From Acidobacteriota bacterium (GTDB lineage Bacteria; Acidobacteriota; Blastocatellia; Pyrinomonadales; Pyrinomonadaceae): a stretch of DNA of 64,000 nucleotides. Where the stretch lies: positions 434,001 to 498,000 of the forward strand of contig JAFAZX010000045.1 in assembly GCA_019239425.1 (NCBI GenBank). Direction: 5' to 3'. The notes under the pieces were generated by a model. That model was not told where the DNA came from. It was given only the letters and a program-made list of their open reading frames with translations, and ran no database searches. Below, piece after piece: positions 35,494 through 49,746 of the stretch. A program made the position numbers and the translations under genes. The stretch's first letter is position 1; each line of letters starts with the position of its first letter.

Positions 35494-36462
35494 ATGAGGA
35501 AGAGGGACGCCGTCTTGACGCTCGCGCTGCTGCCCCTGCTCGCCGCGGGCTGCCACTCTTCGGAGGCGACGCGCCTGCGCGAAATCGCGTCCGAGACTCG
35601 CAAGGGCGACGCGACCGCGAACACGCCCCTGCCCCTCGGCCCCGCGCAGCCCGTGCAGCTCGCCACGCTCGAAGACGCCCGCATCAGGGAGAGCAGCGGG
35701 CTGGTCGCCTCGCGCCGCAACCCCGGACTCTTCTGGACGCACAACGACTCGGGCGACGGCCCCTTCATCTACGCCTTCGACCGCGCCGGGCGCTCGCGCG
35801 GCGCTTGGCGCGTCGAGGGCGCGGATGCCCTCGACTGGGAGGACATTGCCGCCGGCCCCGGCCCCGTGCAAGGGCAGAGCTACCTCTACGTCGGCGACAT
35901 CGGCGACAACGAGCGCAAGCTCCCCTTTATCGTCGTCTACCGATTCCCCGAGCCCGACGCCAGGGAACCGGCCTACGGCAGGGAGCCGCGCCCCACAGAG
36001 CCCGCCGAGGCCATCCGCCTCAAGTACCCCGACGGCGCGCATAACGCCGAGGCGCTCGCCGTCCACCCGACGACCGGCGACATCTACGTCATCACGAAGG
36101 CGAACGCCGAAGCGGGCGTCTACAAGCTCGCTGCCCCTTTCGACCCGAAGGCTCTCAACATTCTCACGAAGGTGGCGACCTTACGCGGCCCGGACTTCTT
36201 CGGCACGCTCGTCACCGGCGCGGACATCTCTCCGGACGGCCGCCGCGCCGCGCTCTGCGACTACGCGCAGGGCTACGAGCTGACGCTGCCCCCGGGCGCC
36301 GCGAGCTTCGACGAAATCTGGAAGCAGAAGCCCGTCGCCCTCTCGCTCGGCGCGCGCCTACAGGGCGAGTCGGTCGCCTACCGCCTCGACGGCGCAGCCC
36401 TCCTCGCCACCAGCGAGAAGACGCCCACGCCGCTGTTCGAAGTAGCCCTACCGAAAAGATAG
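35494..36462 (+). CDS. Lipoprotein of unknown function, beta-propeller-like
   Basis: A 322-aa predicted lipoprotein: signal peptide with LLAAGC lipobox at about residues 15-20. The body has propeller-like strands and Asp-rich motifs (FWTHNDSGDGPFIYAFDR, YLYVGDIGDNERKLPFIVVYRF, HNAEALAVHPTTGDIYVITK, GADISPDGRRAAL). These resemble esterase-like or SdiA-regulated/phytase-like propellers; I cannot name the family with certainty. The start is ATG 35494 with GGGGAAGGGA upstream. It is divergent from the S9 peptidase gene. The stop codon touches a family C palindrome. Confidence 0.7.
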   Translation: MRKRDAVLTLALLPLLAAGCHSSEATRLREIASETRKGDATANTPLPLGPAQPVQLATLEDARIRESSGLVASRRNPGLFWTHNDSGDGPFIYAFDRAGRSRGAWRVEGADALDWEDIAAGPGPVQGQSYLYVGDIGDNERKLPFIVVYRFPEPDAREPAYGREPRPTEPAEAIRLKYPDGAHNAEALAVHPTTGDIYVITKANAEAGVYKLAAPFDPKALNILTKVATLRGPDFFGTLVTGADISPDGRRAALCDYAQGYELTLPPGAASFDEIWKQKPVALSLGARLQGESVAYRLDGAALLATSEKTPTPLFEVALPKR

Positions 36463-36532
36463 GTGCTGGGTGCTGGGTGTTGGGGAAGAACAGGCTTTTA
36501 CCCAGCACCCAGCACCCAGCACCCAGCACCTA
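36461..36532. repeat. Family C palindrome (C5)
   Basis: Starts in the stop codon of the propeller lipoprotein gene and ends at the cytochrome gene stop; converging genes. Confidence 0.85.
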
Positions 36533-36880
36533 CTTCTTCTGTATCTCTTCGCGGACGAAGCGGACGAGGTCTTCGATCTGTTGGTCGTCGAGGGTGTACT
36601 TGAAGGGGGGCATGCCGTTGCCGCCTTCGGATATTTGCTTGAGGAACTTCTCGTCGGGGTCATTGAGGGCGGCGCCCGAGTTGAGGGGCGGGACTTTCAT
36701 CGTGCCGCGCTCGGTGCCCTCGCCGCGCGCGCCGTGGCAGACGGCGCAGTTGCGCTCGTAGAGCACGCGCGGCGTCACGGCCCAGCTCGGGGGGACGGAC
36801 TTCTGCTCCGTCGGCCCGCAGCCGGTAAGAACCATTATGTAGCAGACGATTGCTAAGACCAGCTCTCCCCTGATTCGCAT
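36530..36880 (-). CDS. Small c-type cytochrome lipoprotein
   Basis: A 116-aa monoheme cytochrome c. A short lipoprotein signal ends in MVLTGCGP. Heme attachment is CAVCH (ERNCAVCHGARGEGTERG), and the axial Met is probably in GGNGMPPFKYTL. The fold is class I, with the C-terminal helix LVRFVREEIQKK. It would carry electrons in the periplasm, but no redox partner is adjacent. The start is ATG 36880 (MRIRGEL). The gene lies between two family C palindromes (36461-36532 and 36917-36974). Confidence 0.85.
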   Translation of the reverse strand: MRIRGELVLAIVCYIMVLTGCGPTEQKSVPPSWAVTPRVLYERNCAVCHGARGEGTERGTMKVPPLNSGAALNDPDEKFLKQISEGGNGMPPFKYTLDDQQIEDLVRFVREEIQKK

Positions 36881-36916
36881 CCGTGAAAGTATGAACGATG
36901 AACGCAGAACTAAAAA

Positions 36917-36974
36917 GGGTGCTGGGTGTTGGGTGCTGGTTTTTTGTCTTCCCAGCACCCAGCACCCAGCACCT
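36917..36974. repeat. Family C palindrome (C6)
   Basis: Between the small cytochrome gene start and the receptor gene end. Confidence 0.85.
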
Positions 36975-36990
36975 GCCTTCGGTTCAGCGT

Positions 36991-40116
<3,126 letters not shown>

Positions 40117-40178
40117 CCCTCCACCCTGACCTTCGTTAGTTAAAGCCGCGGGCAGCCGCCGCGTCAGCGGCGCTCCGA

Positions 40179-40212
40179 ACTGCCTACTGCCATCTGCCTA
40201 CTGCCTACTGCT
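40179..40212. repeat. Family B half-site (B5)
   Basis: Right-type arm only (CTGCCATCTGCCTACTGCC) between the receptor and DUF5666-like genes; no left partner found. Confidence 0.75.
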
Positions 40213-40214
40213 TT

Positions 40215-41453
40215 TTACCGCGGCGGTTCGCGCGTCGGCCCCTGGCCGTTGCCGATGACGTCGCCGGGCAGGCCGGGGCTCATGCCGCGCGGGCCGTCGC
40301 CGCCGCGCCCGCCGCCGAACTGCTGCATCGAGCGCAAGACCTCGGGCGTGCCGGTGATGAGCGAGACGACCGTCCCGCTCGAAGCGTCGGCGCTCGGCGT
40401 GACGGTGACCATAACCATGTCGCCCTTCTTCAAGTCGGCCAGCGTGACCGTCGGCAGGCCCTCGAACATCTGCTGGAAGTTGCCGCCGCCACCGCCGCCC
40501 GGCCCGCCGAAGCCCCCGCGCCCCTGGCCGTCGCCGCGCCGCCCGCGTCCGCCCTCGCCCTGACCTTGTGCCTGACCTTGACCTTGCCCCTGCTGCCCGC
40601 CCTGCTGCTGGCGCTCTGCGCGGCGCTGCTCACGCTGCCGCTGGAACTCCGCGCGCTGCTCGGCCAGCTTCTGCTCGACCTCGGGCGTCATGCGGCGCAG
40701 GGTCGAGCGCGCGCCGAGCGTGAGCCTGACCGTCCCGCCCGAAGCCTCGTTCTTGACGGTGACCTCGTTGCGCTGCGCATCCACGCCCGCCACCGTGCCC
40801 GTGAAGCGCGCGAACGAGCCGGTCAAGACCTCCTCGGCCTTGAAGGCGGAGCCCCCGGCAGAGCGCTCGCCGGTCGCGCGGATGTTGTCCCCGGCGTGCA
40901 CGTCCGCGAGCGACGCGGGCACCGCGTCGGCCGGGCGCATCGAGTCGGGCGCGTAGTGCAGCACGCGCGCCGCCGAGACGTCCACGGTCGCCGACTCCTG
41001 CCCCTCACGGCCTCGGGTCTGCACGACGATCAGCTTCTTCGCGGCGTCCACGGAGACGACGCGGCCGTTCAGCCTGCGACCCGCGTTCTGCCCGCCCCCG
41101 CCGCCGCCGGGGCGCGCCATCACGATGAGCCGCGCGGCCGTCCCGCCCGCGGCCGCGACGCCCGGCGCGAGCACGCGGTCGCCGACGCGCACCGCCTCGA
41201 ACGTGACCTTCTCCCCCTGCTTGAGGTCGGTCACGCCCGGCGCGAGGCGCGTGTAGGTCGTCTGCTCGGTCGTCGAGAGCGTCACGGTCTGGCCCGCGTC
41301 GGAGCGCACCGTGACCGTGTGCGCCGCGGCGTCCACGGCCGTCACCTCGCCGATGAGGCGCTGCTGCGCCGCCGCCGTCTGCCGCGCACGCGCGCCCGCC
41401 GGCGCGAGCGCGAAAAGGGAGAGGACAAAGAAGAAGAGGTAAAGCTTTCTCAT
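40215..41453 (-). CDS. Secreted DUF5666-like repeat protein
   Basis: A 412-aa exported protein. A signal peptide (about 1-24) is followed by three or more small beta-barrel repeats with the pattern GxVxxVDAxxxxVTV (LIGEVTAVDAAAHTVTVRSD, LNGRVVSVDAAKKLIVV, FTGTVAGVDAQRNEVTVKN). It also has an Arg/Gln coiled stretch (about 255-300) and a Gly/Gln-rich tract. DUF5666 repeats resemble OB-like barrels of unknown role. It lies between the receptor gene and the low-complexity gene, all leftward. The start is ATG 41453; a GTG five codons upstream is in frame. Confidence 0.7.
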   Translation of the reverse strand: MRKLYLFFFVLSLFALAPAGARARQTAAAQQRLIGEVTAVDAAAHTVTVRSDAGQTVTLSTTEQTTYTRLAPGVTDLKQGEKVTFEAVRVGDRVLAPGVAAAGGTAARLIVMARPGGGGGGQNAGRRLNGRVVSVDAAKKLIVVQTRGREGQESATVDVSAARVLHYAPDSMRPADAVPASLADVHAGDNIRATGERSAGGSAFKAEEVLTGSFARFTGTVAGVDAQRNEVTVKNEASGGTVRLTLGARSTLRRMTPEVEQKLAEQRAEFQRQREQRRAERQQQGGQQGQGQGQAQGQGEGGRGRRGDGQGRGGFGGPGGGGGGNFQQMFEGLPTVTLADLKKGDMVMVTVTPSADASSGTVVSLITGTPEVLRSMQQFGGGRGGDGPRGMSPGLPGDVIGNGQGPTREPPR

Positions 41454-41482
41454 TTCTTTCACTACCACTTTCAGATTAGAGC

Positions 41483-41920
41483 TTAAGTGTCCTTGTCGTC
41501 GTCGGTGCGGCTCGCGCCGCCCGAACCCGCCGAAGGTTCCATGTCGCCGAGCGCGGCCGTCGTCGCTTCGACCGACTGCGGCCCCGCGCCCTCCACGCCC
41601 GGCCCCGTCCCGCCCGAAGTCGTGCTGCCGCCCCCCGGCCCCCCGCCCCGACTCTCGCCCGCGCCGCTCCCGCCGCTCGGCCCGGAAGAGCCGCCCGGCC
41701 CCGCGGGCGCGCCGGTGAAGTCCATCTCGCCGACCGCGCCCTCCGTTCCTTCCTCCTGGGCCGCGCCCTGCGCCGCGGCCGACGCAGTGCCGGGTACGTT
41801 CCTCTGGCCTCCGCCGTACTCGCCCGGCCTGAAACTATCTTTCTCGGCTTCGTGCTTCTCCGTCCGCCCCGTGCCGTGCGCGAACCTGTCCGCCTCGCCC
41901 GCCCTGTCCTGTTCAGCCAT
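41483..41920 (-). CDS. Low-complexity hypothetical protein (145 aa)
   Basis: The protein is rich in Gly, Ser, Pro and Glu, hydrophilic, with no signal peptide or fold signature (MAEQDRAGEADRFAHGTG at the N-terminus, acidic DDDKDT at the end). The opposite strand also has an open frame here. This strand is preferred because the ATG at 41920 follows GGAGGCG and an ECF-type promoter motif lies 25 bp further upstream in the right orientation. It may be a stress-induced disordered protein; function is unknown. Confidence 0.5.
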   Translation of the reverse strand: MAEQDRAGEADRFAHGTGRTEKHEAEKDSFRPGEYGGGQRNVPGTASAAAQGAAQEEGTEGAVGEMDFTGAPAGPGGSSGPSGGSGAGESRGGGPGGGSTTSGGTGPGVEGAGPQSVEATTAALGDMEPSAGSGGASRTDDDKDT

Positions 41921-41945
41921 ACACGCCTCCGTTGCGCCTTGTGTC

Positions 41946-41976
41946 TGAAGACGGCCGGACACACGACGCGGTTACA
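41946..41976 (-). promoter_or_regulatory. ECF-type promoter motif d (upstream of low-complexity gene)
   Basis: Minus-strand TGTAACC (41976-41970), a 17-nt spacer and GTCTTCA (41952-41946) lie 26 bp before the start at 41920. Its spacer begins GCGTCGTG, close to ACGTCGTG of motif a. Confidence 0.55.
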
Positions 41977-42124
41977 AGAAAAAGCCGCACGCCCGGCCCA
42001 CACGCACAAGCGCGGCCGGCGCCTAACGGGGAAAGTTGTCGAAGGGGATGGGTCGAATATACCGCACGCGCGCGCCGTTACGTAAGCCGCCCCGCGCGCG
42101 GAGGGAAGGTCGTCTCTTAAAACT

Positions 42125-42961
42125 TCAGGGACTCTTCTTCGCCTCGCCCGCCACCTGCGCGTGGCCGAGCGCGGCGACGAGCGTGGCGCCGCCGACGATG
42201 TTGCCAAGGAGCGTCGGCAACATCCAAGCGAGGTAGTCGGCCACGCCCGCGCCGCCCGACCAGACGACGTAGAGCGTGTCCACCGACCCCGCGATGATGT
42301 GCGCGAACTTGCCCAGCGCGACGAGGTACGTCATCACGATGACGACGAAGAACCGCGCCGACTCCGACGCCGGCAGCATCCAGACCATCAGCGCGATGAG
42401 CCACCCCGCGAAGACGCCCTTCAAAAACGTGAGCGGCCACCAGCCGACGAAAGCCTCGCGTCCTATCGCGCCGAAAGTCTCGCGCACGTGCGGCTCGAAC
42501 AACTCCGTCCGCGCGAGCACGAACGCGAAGACGGCCGCGCCCGCGACGTTCGCCAGCAGCACGACGCCCCACAGCCTCAACACCTGCGCGAGCATCGAAA
42601 GGTAAGGGCGTTGCAGGAAGGGCAGGACGGCCGTCAGCGTGTTCTCCGTGAAGAGCTGCTGCCGCCCGAGCACGATGATGAGGAAGCCGACGCTGTAGCC
42701 GAGCTTCGCGACGAGCGGGCGCCATTCCGTCTCCGGCAGGTGCGAGCGCAGCAGCCCCTCGGCGACGAGCGAGAAGCCCATCGAGAGCCCCGCGGCCAGC
42801 CCGTCCCACGCCAGCGTCGCGGAGGAGCGCCCGAGCTCGTTCTCGCCCTCCTCGCGGATCGCCTCGTAGACGACCTCGGTGCGCGGCGCGCTCCGCTCCT
42901 CGACCTCCTTCTGCTCCTGCTCCGAAAGTACGGGCTGCCCCGTGTTCTGCTGCTCCGACAT
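42125..42961 (-). CDS. Formate/nitrite transporter (FNT) family channel, YfdC-like
   Basis: A 278-aa membrane protein with six hydrophobic helices and an N-terminal hydrophilic extension (about 1-45). The FNT fold is indicated by LGYSVGFLIIVLGRQQLFTENTL (about residues 85-107), VGWWPLTFLKGVFAGWLIALMVWM, and the C-terminal TLLGNIVGGATLVAALGHAQV. The family passes small monovalent anions; YfdC-like members lack a proven substrate. The start is ATG 42961 (MSEQQ) with AGGGGGCG upstream. It is the last gene of the leftward respiratory cluster and is separated from it by a family B palindrome. Confidence 0.85.
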   Translation of the reverse strand: MSEQQNTGQPVLSEQEQKEVEERSAPRTEVVYEAIREEGENELGRSSATLAWDGLAAGLSMGFSLVAEGLLRSHLPETEWRPLVAKLGYSVGFLIIVLGRQQLFTENTLTAVLPFLQRPYLSMLAQVLRLWGVVLLANVAGAAVFAFVLARTELFEPHVRETFGAIGREAFVGWWPLTFLKGVFAGWLIALMVWMLPASESARFFVVIVMTYLVALGKFAHIIAGSVDTLYVVWSGGAGVADYLAWMLPTLLGNIVGGATLVAALGHAQVAGEAKKSP

Positions 42962-42980
42962 CAAGCGCCCCCTTGTATAG

Positions 42981-44073
<1,093 letters not shown>

Positions 44074-44077
<4 letters not shown>

Positions 44078-44478
44078 TTGAGCGTGTAGAGGTAGCTGGC
44101 GATGTCGCGCGCGTCCTGGTCTGTGACGCCGAGGGTGGGCATGGCCGTGAGTGAGTCCACGGCGCGCGGGTCGCGTATCCAGCGGATCATGTTCTCGGGC
44201 GAGTTGGTGAGGACGCCGCCGACGTACGAGCGGCTGGCGACCTGCGTGAGCGGCGGGCCGACCAAAGCGTCCGCGCCGCGCACGCCCGGGATGGTGTGGC
44301 ACGTCCCGCAGCCGTAGCGCTCGATGGCCGCGCGGCCGCGCGCCGGGTTGCCGCCGCCCGTCATCTCGGCCGCCGCCTGCTCCGCTGTGCTCATCCCTCC
44401 GCCGCACGCCGCGCAGATGAAGAGCAGCGCCGCCGCGCAGATCGCGAGAAGTCTCAAGACTTGTTTCCCTCCGAACAT
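44074..44478 (-). CDS. c-type cytochrome lipoprotein
   Basis: A 134-aa monoheme cytochrome. The signal ends AACGG (lipobox cysteine at about residue 25). The heme site is CGTCH in IERYGCGTCHTIPGVRG, and the axial Met is in TAMPTLGVTDQDARDIASYLYTLK. It is similar in length and end sequence to the cytochrome domain of the COX II in the same cluster, suggesting a role as electron donor to the caa3-type oxidase. The start is ATG 44478, 4 bp after the CtaG stop. Confidence 0.88.
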
Positions 44479-44481
44479 CTC

Positions 44482-45538
<1,057 letters not shown>

Positions 45539-45540
<2 letters not shown>

Positions 45541-45919
45541 AAGTCCTCTGGCACGCGCTGTAGACGAAGACGGCGATCCACTGTGCGATGACGACGAGCG
45601 CGCTGTGGGCGCTGACGAGCATGCCGACGGCCGCCATGAAGCGGCTGCGCGGCAGCACGCCCGCGCCCCCGTCCTCCCACTCGGCGCCGGCCAGACGCCA
45701 GTTTCGCCACGAGAGCAGCCCCGCGCCCAAAGCCACCAGCAGCGCCGCGACCGAGACCGCGTGCAAGGCCCACGCCCCGCCCGACCCGCAGACCCAGAGC
45801 ACCAGCGCGTAGTTGGCCTGCAACTGCGCGAGCGCCGCCAGAGGCCCCGCCAGCATGCCCGCCCAGAGCAGGCCCGGCCCCGCGCCCTCCTTGAACTCCC
45901 TGACCGCTTCGGAACTCAT
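45539..45919 (-). CDS. Small membrane protein of the oxidase cluster
   Basis: A 126-aa protein with three hydrophobic helices: LLWAGMLAGPLAALAQLQANYALVLW (about 18-43), LHAVSVAALLVALGAGLL (about 52-69) and FMAAVGMLVSAHSALVVIAQWIAVFVY (about 94-120). No family is recognised with confidence, but small proteins of this size and topology often lie between ctaE and ctaG. The stop codon and last residue are at the right arm of a family B repeat. The start is ATG 45919. The position between COX III and CtaG suggests a role in oxidase assembly or as a small subunit. Confidence 0.7.
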
Positions 45920-45926
45920 AAGACCT

Positions 45927-46048
<122 letters not shown>

Positions 46049-46056
46049 CCCTCCCC

Positions 46057-46659
46057 TCACATCCATCGCGGCACCCAGTAGATGATGACGTAGAGCGGCA
46101 CCCAGAGCGCCACGACGAAGTACCAGTAGAGTGCGTTCTCGCTCGCATCCGTGAAGCGCGTCCCCTCGACCGGCCCCACGATCAACAGCGCCAGCAGCAC
46201 TATCGAGTCGAGCACGTCGGTGACGAGGTGCAGCAGGTGCGCGCCCATGCTGACCCAGACGATTGAGCCGTAGGCGTTCTGATCCCAGCGGCAGTTGAGA
46301 TACCCGAACTCGACGAACCGGACGGCCGTCGCCGCGAACGCGAAGACGATCATCACCGCCAGCCAGACTCTCACGCCGCGCAAATCTAAACTCTCCGCCG
46401 CCTTCTTCGCCCAGTGGTTCGGCAAGCAACTGACGAGGATGATGACCAGGTTGACCGTGCCCCAGAACGGCCGCGGGTAGGCGACGCCGGGCGGCCAGTC
46501 GGGGACGGGCGTGCGCAGGAAGAAGTAGGTGGCGAAGATGACGACGAACATCCCGCCCTCGATGAGGATGAGGCTCCACGTGCACCACCACGTCAGCGGC
46601 CTGTGGCCGAAGGCGAAGGTCGGCAAGTTCGACACGTCTATGTTCGGCCGCGCGCTCAA
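46057..46659 (-). CDS. ctaE: Cytochrome c oxidase subunit III
   Basis: A 200-aa membrane protein with five hydrophobic helices typical of the short COX III. It shows TWWCTWSLILIEGGMFVVIF, AAESLDLRGVRVWLAVMIV, SMGAHLLHLVTDVLDSIVLL and a final YWYFVVALWVPLYVIIYWVP. The start is TTG at 46659, overlapping the COX I stop as TTGA, with GGGGGCAGGAG just upstream. A longer open frame through COX I in this register is not coding. It belongs to the caa3-type oxidase cluster and stabilises the proton-pumping core. Confidence 0.87.
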   Translation of the reverse strand: MSARPNIDVSNLPTFAFGHRPLTWWCTWSLILIEGGMFVVIFATYFFLRTPVPDWPPGVAYPRPFWGTVNLVIILVSCLPNHWAKKAAESLDLRGVRVWLAVMIVFAFAATAVRFVEFGYLNCRWDQNAYGSIVWVSMGAHLLHLVTDVLDSIVLLALLIVGPVEGTRFTDASENALYWYFVVALWVPLYVIIYWVPRWM

Positions 46660-48647
46660 GACTCCTGCCCCCTCAGCTTGTAGTAACGCTTGCCGTGCTT
46701 CTGCTTGACCTCTTCCGGCGGGCGCTCCTCGGCCTGCCGCTTCTTCGGCCAGAACCAGCCGGTCAAGGTCGCGAAGATCGGCACCATCCCGACGGGGAAC
46801 GCCCACGGCGTGAAGATCGTGCCGATGAACATCGCCGTCGTCGCCAGCGCCGCCAGCAGGGGCCAGATGGAGGAATCGGGGAACTCCGCCTTGAGGTCGG
46901 GCTCGGCGTCGAGCGTGCGCGTGACGAGCACCTCGCGCACGTCGCTCCGGAGGCCGACGACGACGGGCTGGTCGGCGGGCTGCGTCCAGAGCGTGTCGCG
47001 GCTGTCCACCGTGGGCGGGTAGAGGAAGTTGTAGGCCGGCGGCGGCGAAGTGGTCGCCCACTCGAGCGTCGCCGCGCCCCACGGGTTGTCGCTCGCCAAC
47101 ACGCCCGCGCGCAGGGAGCGCAAGGCGTTGACGATGAAGAGGAGCACGCCGAGCGTCAGGAGCACGCCGCCCGCGGACGCCAACAGGTTGAGGTCGCCCC
47201 AGCCGAGGTGCGGCTGGTACGTGTAGACGCGCCGCGGCATCCCGCGCAGGCCGAGGATGTGCATCGGGAAGAAGGTGAGGTTGAAGCCGACGAACATCAC
47301 CCAGAACGTCAGGTGCCCGAGCTTCTCGCCGAGCATGCGCCCCGTCACCTTCGGGAACCAGTAGTGGAACGCGCCGAAGAGCGGGAAGACCGCGCCGCCG
47401 ATGAGCACGTAGTGGAAGTGCGCGACGACGAAGTAGGTGTCGTGAACCTGCAAATCGACGGGCACCGCGCCCTGCATCACGCCCGTCATCCCGCCGATGA
47501 CGAAGATGAAGAAGAAGCCGAGCACGAACATCATCGGCGACTTGAAGCGCGGCCGCCCGCCCCACAGCGTCGCGATCCAACAGAAAATCTGCACCCCGCT
47601 CGGGATGGCGATCATGATGGTCGCGCCCGTGAAGAAGCTCTCGCCCAGGCGCGGCAGGCCCGTGGCGAACATGTGGTGCACCCAGAGGCCGAAGCCGATG
47701 AAGCCCGTCGAGACGAGCGAGAGCACGAGCGCCGTGTAGCCGAAGATGGGGCGTCGGGAGAAGGTCGAGAGGATGGTCGAGACGAACCCGGTGCCCGGGA
47801 TGAAGATGATGTAGACCTCGGGGTGGCCGAAGAACCAGAAGAGGTGCTGCCACAGAAGCGGGTCGCCGCCCTCGGCCGGGTTGAAGAAGTGCGTCCCGAT
47901 GAGCCTGTCCATCATCAGGCACGCGCTCGCCCACGCGATGGTCGGCATCGCGAAGAAGACCATGAAGGCCATCACCAACACCGACCAGCAGTAGATGGGG
48001 ACACGGTTCAGGCTCATCCCCGGCGCGCGCAGCTTGAAGAAGGTCGTGATGATCTCGGTCGCGACGACGAGCGCCGAGACCTCGGTGAACGTGATCATCT
48101 GCGCCCAGAAGTCCGCGCGCTTCCCCGCCCCGTACTCCGGCCCCGAGAGCGGGACGTAGGCGAACCAGCCCGCGTCCGGCCCGACGTTCATGACGAAGGC
48201 GACCCAGAGCATGATGCCGCCGAAGAGGTAGACCCAGTAGCCGAAGGCATTCAGGCGCGGGAAGGCGATGTTGCGCGCCCCCAGCATCAGGGGCAGGATG
48301 AAGACGGCGACGGCCTCCATCACGGGCACGGCGAAGAGGAACATCATCGTCGTCCCGTGCATCGTGAAGATCTGGTTGTAGAGGTCCGGGTTGAGGAACG
48401 TGCTCTCGGGCCGCGCGAGCTGCACGCGCATCAGGACGGCGAGGATGCCGGCGAGAATGAAGAAGCCGAACGCGGTGTAGATGAAGCGCTTGCCGACGGT
48501 CTTGTGGTTCGTCGAGGCGAGCCACCCCCAGAAGCCCGGCTCGTCGCCCCAGGTCTTCTCCAGCGCGCGCCGCTCGTGCTCGTCCGCGACTTCCTCCGCG
48601 AGCGCCTCGTCGTTCGCCAACTCCCTCTTCAAAGGCTCTTCGGCCAC
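46656..48647 (-). CDS. ctaD: Cytochrome c oxidase subunit I
   Basis: A 663-aa heme-copper oxidase subunit I. The heme-copper ligands are visible: His in FTMHGTTMMFLFAVP (heme a), HPEVYI (CuB, in a GHPEVYIIFIPG A-type helix VI with Glu), HHMFATG (CuB), and HDTYFVVAHFHYVL (heme a3 and a). It pumps protons while reducing O2. An extra hydrophilic C-terminal region with two helices (about 555-650) exceeds classical COX I. The start is GTG 48647 with GGAGG 5 nt upstream. COX II precedes it and COX III overlaps its stop. Confidence 0.95.
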   Translation of the reverse strand: MAEEPLKRELANDEALAEEVADEHERRALEKTWGDEPGFWGWLASTNHKTVGKRFIYTAFGFFILAGILAVLMRVQLARPESTFLNPDLYNQIFTMHGTTMMFLFAVPVMEAVAVFILPLMLGARNIAFPRLNAFGYWVYLFGGIMLWVAFVMNVGPDAGWFAYVPLSGPEYGAGKRADFWAQMITFTEVSALVVATEIITTFFKLRAPGMSLNRVPIYCWSVLVMAFMVFFAMPTIAWASACLMMDRLIGTHFFNPAEGGDPLLWQHLFWFFGHPEVYIIFIPGTGFVSTILSTFSRRPIFGYTALVLSLVSTGFIGFGLWVHHMFATGLPRLGESFFTGATIMIAIPSGVQIFCWIATLWGGRPRFKSPMMFVLGFFFIFVIGGMTGVMQGAVPVDLQVHDTYFVVAHFHYVLIGGAVFPLFGAFHYWFPKVTGRMLGEKLGHLTFWVMFVGFNLTFFPMHILGLRGMPRRVYTYQPHLGWGDLNLLASAGGVLLTLGVLLFIVNALRSLRAGVLASDNPWGAATLEWATTSPPPAYNFLYPPTVDSRDTLWTQPADQPVVVGLRSDVREVLVTRTLDAEPDLKAEFPDSSIWPLLAALATTAMFIGTIFTPWAFPVGMVPIFATLTGWFWPKKRQAEERPPEEVKQKHGKRYYKLRGQES

Positions 48648-48674
48648 TCAAACCTCCGCGGCTTAGGAGGAAAG

Positions 48675-48751
48675 GTTAACCACAGAGACACAGAGACACA
48701 GCTTGGAGCGTAATCCTCTTCAAGCCGTGTCTCTGTGTCTCTGTGGTTAAA
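48675..48751. repeat. Family A palindrome (A9)
   Basis: Between COX II and COX I genes inside the respiratory cluster; arms GTTAACCACAGAGACACAGA and inverse. Confidence 0.85.
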
Positions 48752-48766
48752 TCTCCCATTGATTTC

Positions 48767-49738
48767 TCACTTCAAACTCTGAAGGTAGTCGAGCAGCGCC
48801 TGGAGGTCGGCGGGCTCGAGGTTGTTCGGGGGCATGCGGTTGCCGGGCTTTATCTTCTGCGAGTCCACGACCCAGCCGCCGAGGTGCCCGCGCGTGTTCT
48901 CAAGCGTCCCCGCCGCGAGCGTCCCGCGCGAGGCGACGTGCGTCAGGTCCGGCCCGACGCGCGAGCCCGCGTCCGTGCCCCGAATCGTGTGGCACATCAC
49001 GCACGGCGAGGAGAGGAAGACCTGCCGGCCCTGCGCTTGGGAAGGGTTCACGGGCTCGGCCGCGGGCTTGAGCTGCGCGTCGTACCACGCCTTGAACTTG
49101 TCGTAAGGCTCCGCGACGACGGTGAACGCCATGTGCGCGTGCTGGTGGCCGCAGAACTCGGCGCACTGGCCGCGGTACGTGCCCTCCTGGTCGGCCTTCA
49201 GCCACGTCACGTTCTCGTGGCCCGGAACCAGGTCCATCTTGCCGTGCAGGTTCGGCACCCAGAAGCTGTGGATCACGTCCGTCGAGGTGAGCTTGAAGAG
49301 GACGGGGCGGCCCGTAGGGATGTGTATCTCGTTGGCCGTCGTCACGGTGTAGGCGGCGGTCGAGTTGTCGTAACTGACCTCCCACCACCACTGATGCCCG
49401 ACGACCTTCACCGTCAGGTGATCCTGCTCGTGCAGCGAATCGAGCGCGCGCCCCGTCACGTAGCTGCGGATCAGGAAGACGAACAGGATGACGACCGTCA
49501 GTCCCACGCCCGTCAGCACGACGTGCGACATCCGCCGCTCGCGCGCCGCCTCGGGCCGCACGTCCGGCACGTCCGCCGCCTCGCCCGCGTACGGCCTCCG
49601 CCTGCGCGCCAAAGCCGCCACGAGGAACGCCATCACGATCAGGAAGACGGCCCCCGTCACGTAGAACATCATCCACCACAGGCTGATGATGCGCCCCGCC
49701 TGCGGCCCCGCGGGGTGAAGGGCGGACTGGGACGGCAT
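48767..49738 (-). CDS. ctaC: Cytochrome c oxidase subunit II with fused cytochrome c domain (caa3 type)
   Basis: A 323-aa subunit II with two transmembrane helices (about 20-42 and 72-92). The cupredoxin CuA domain carries GQCAEFCGHQHAHM and HSFWVPNLHGKMDL. A C-terminal cytochrome c domain has heme site CVMCH and Met in NRMPPNN. This layout defines caa3-type oxidases. The ATG at 49738 (MPSQSAL) has no good ribosome-binding site. A TTG at 49843 with GGGTGAGAC upstream would add 35 residues, including STAYCLLPTAYLFL coded by a family B repeat, so the true start needs testing. Confidence 0.9.
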   Translation of the reverse strand: MPSQSALHPAGPQAGRIISLWWMMFYVTGAVFLIVMAFLVAALARRRRPYAGEAADVPDVRPEAARERRMSHVVLTGVGLTVVILFVFLIRSYVTGRALDSLHEQDHLTVKVVGHQWWWEVSYDNSTAAYTVTTANEIHIPTGRPVLFKLTSTDVIHSFWVPNLHGKMDLVPGHENVTWLKADQEGTYRGQCAEFCGHQHAHMAFTVVAEPYDKFKAWYDAQLKPAAEPVNPSQAQGRQVFLSSPCVMCHTIRGTDAGSRVGPDLTHVASRGTLAAGTLENTRGHLGGWVVDSQKIKPGNRMPPNNLEPADLQALLDYLQSLK

Positions 49739-49746
49739 GAGGAACA

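Noticed and set aside
46057-48651. Continuous leftward frame apparently fusing COX III to a long upstream region
   Set aside because: The upstream part is the +1 register of COX I; the real COX III starts at TTG 46659 with a strong ribosome-binding site.
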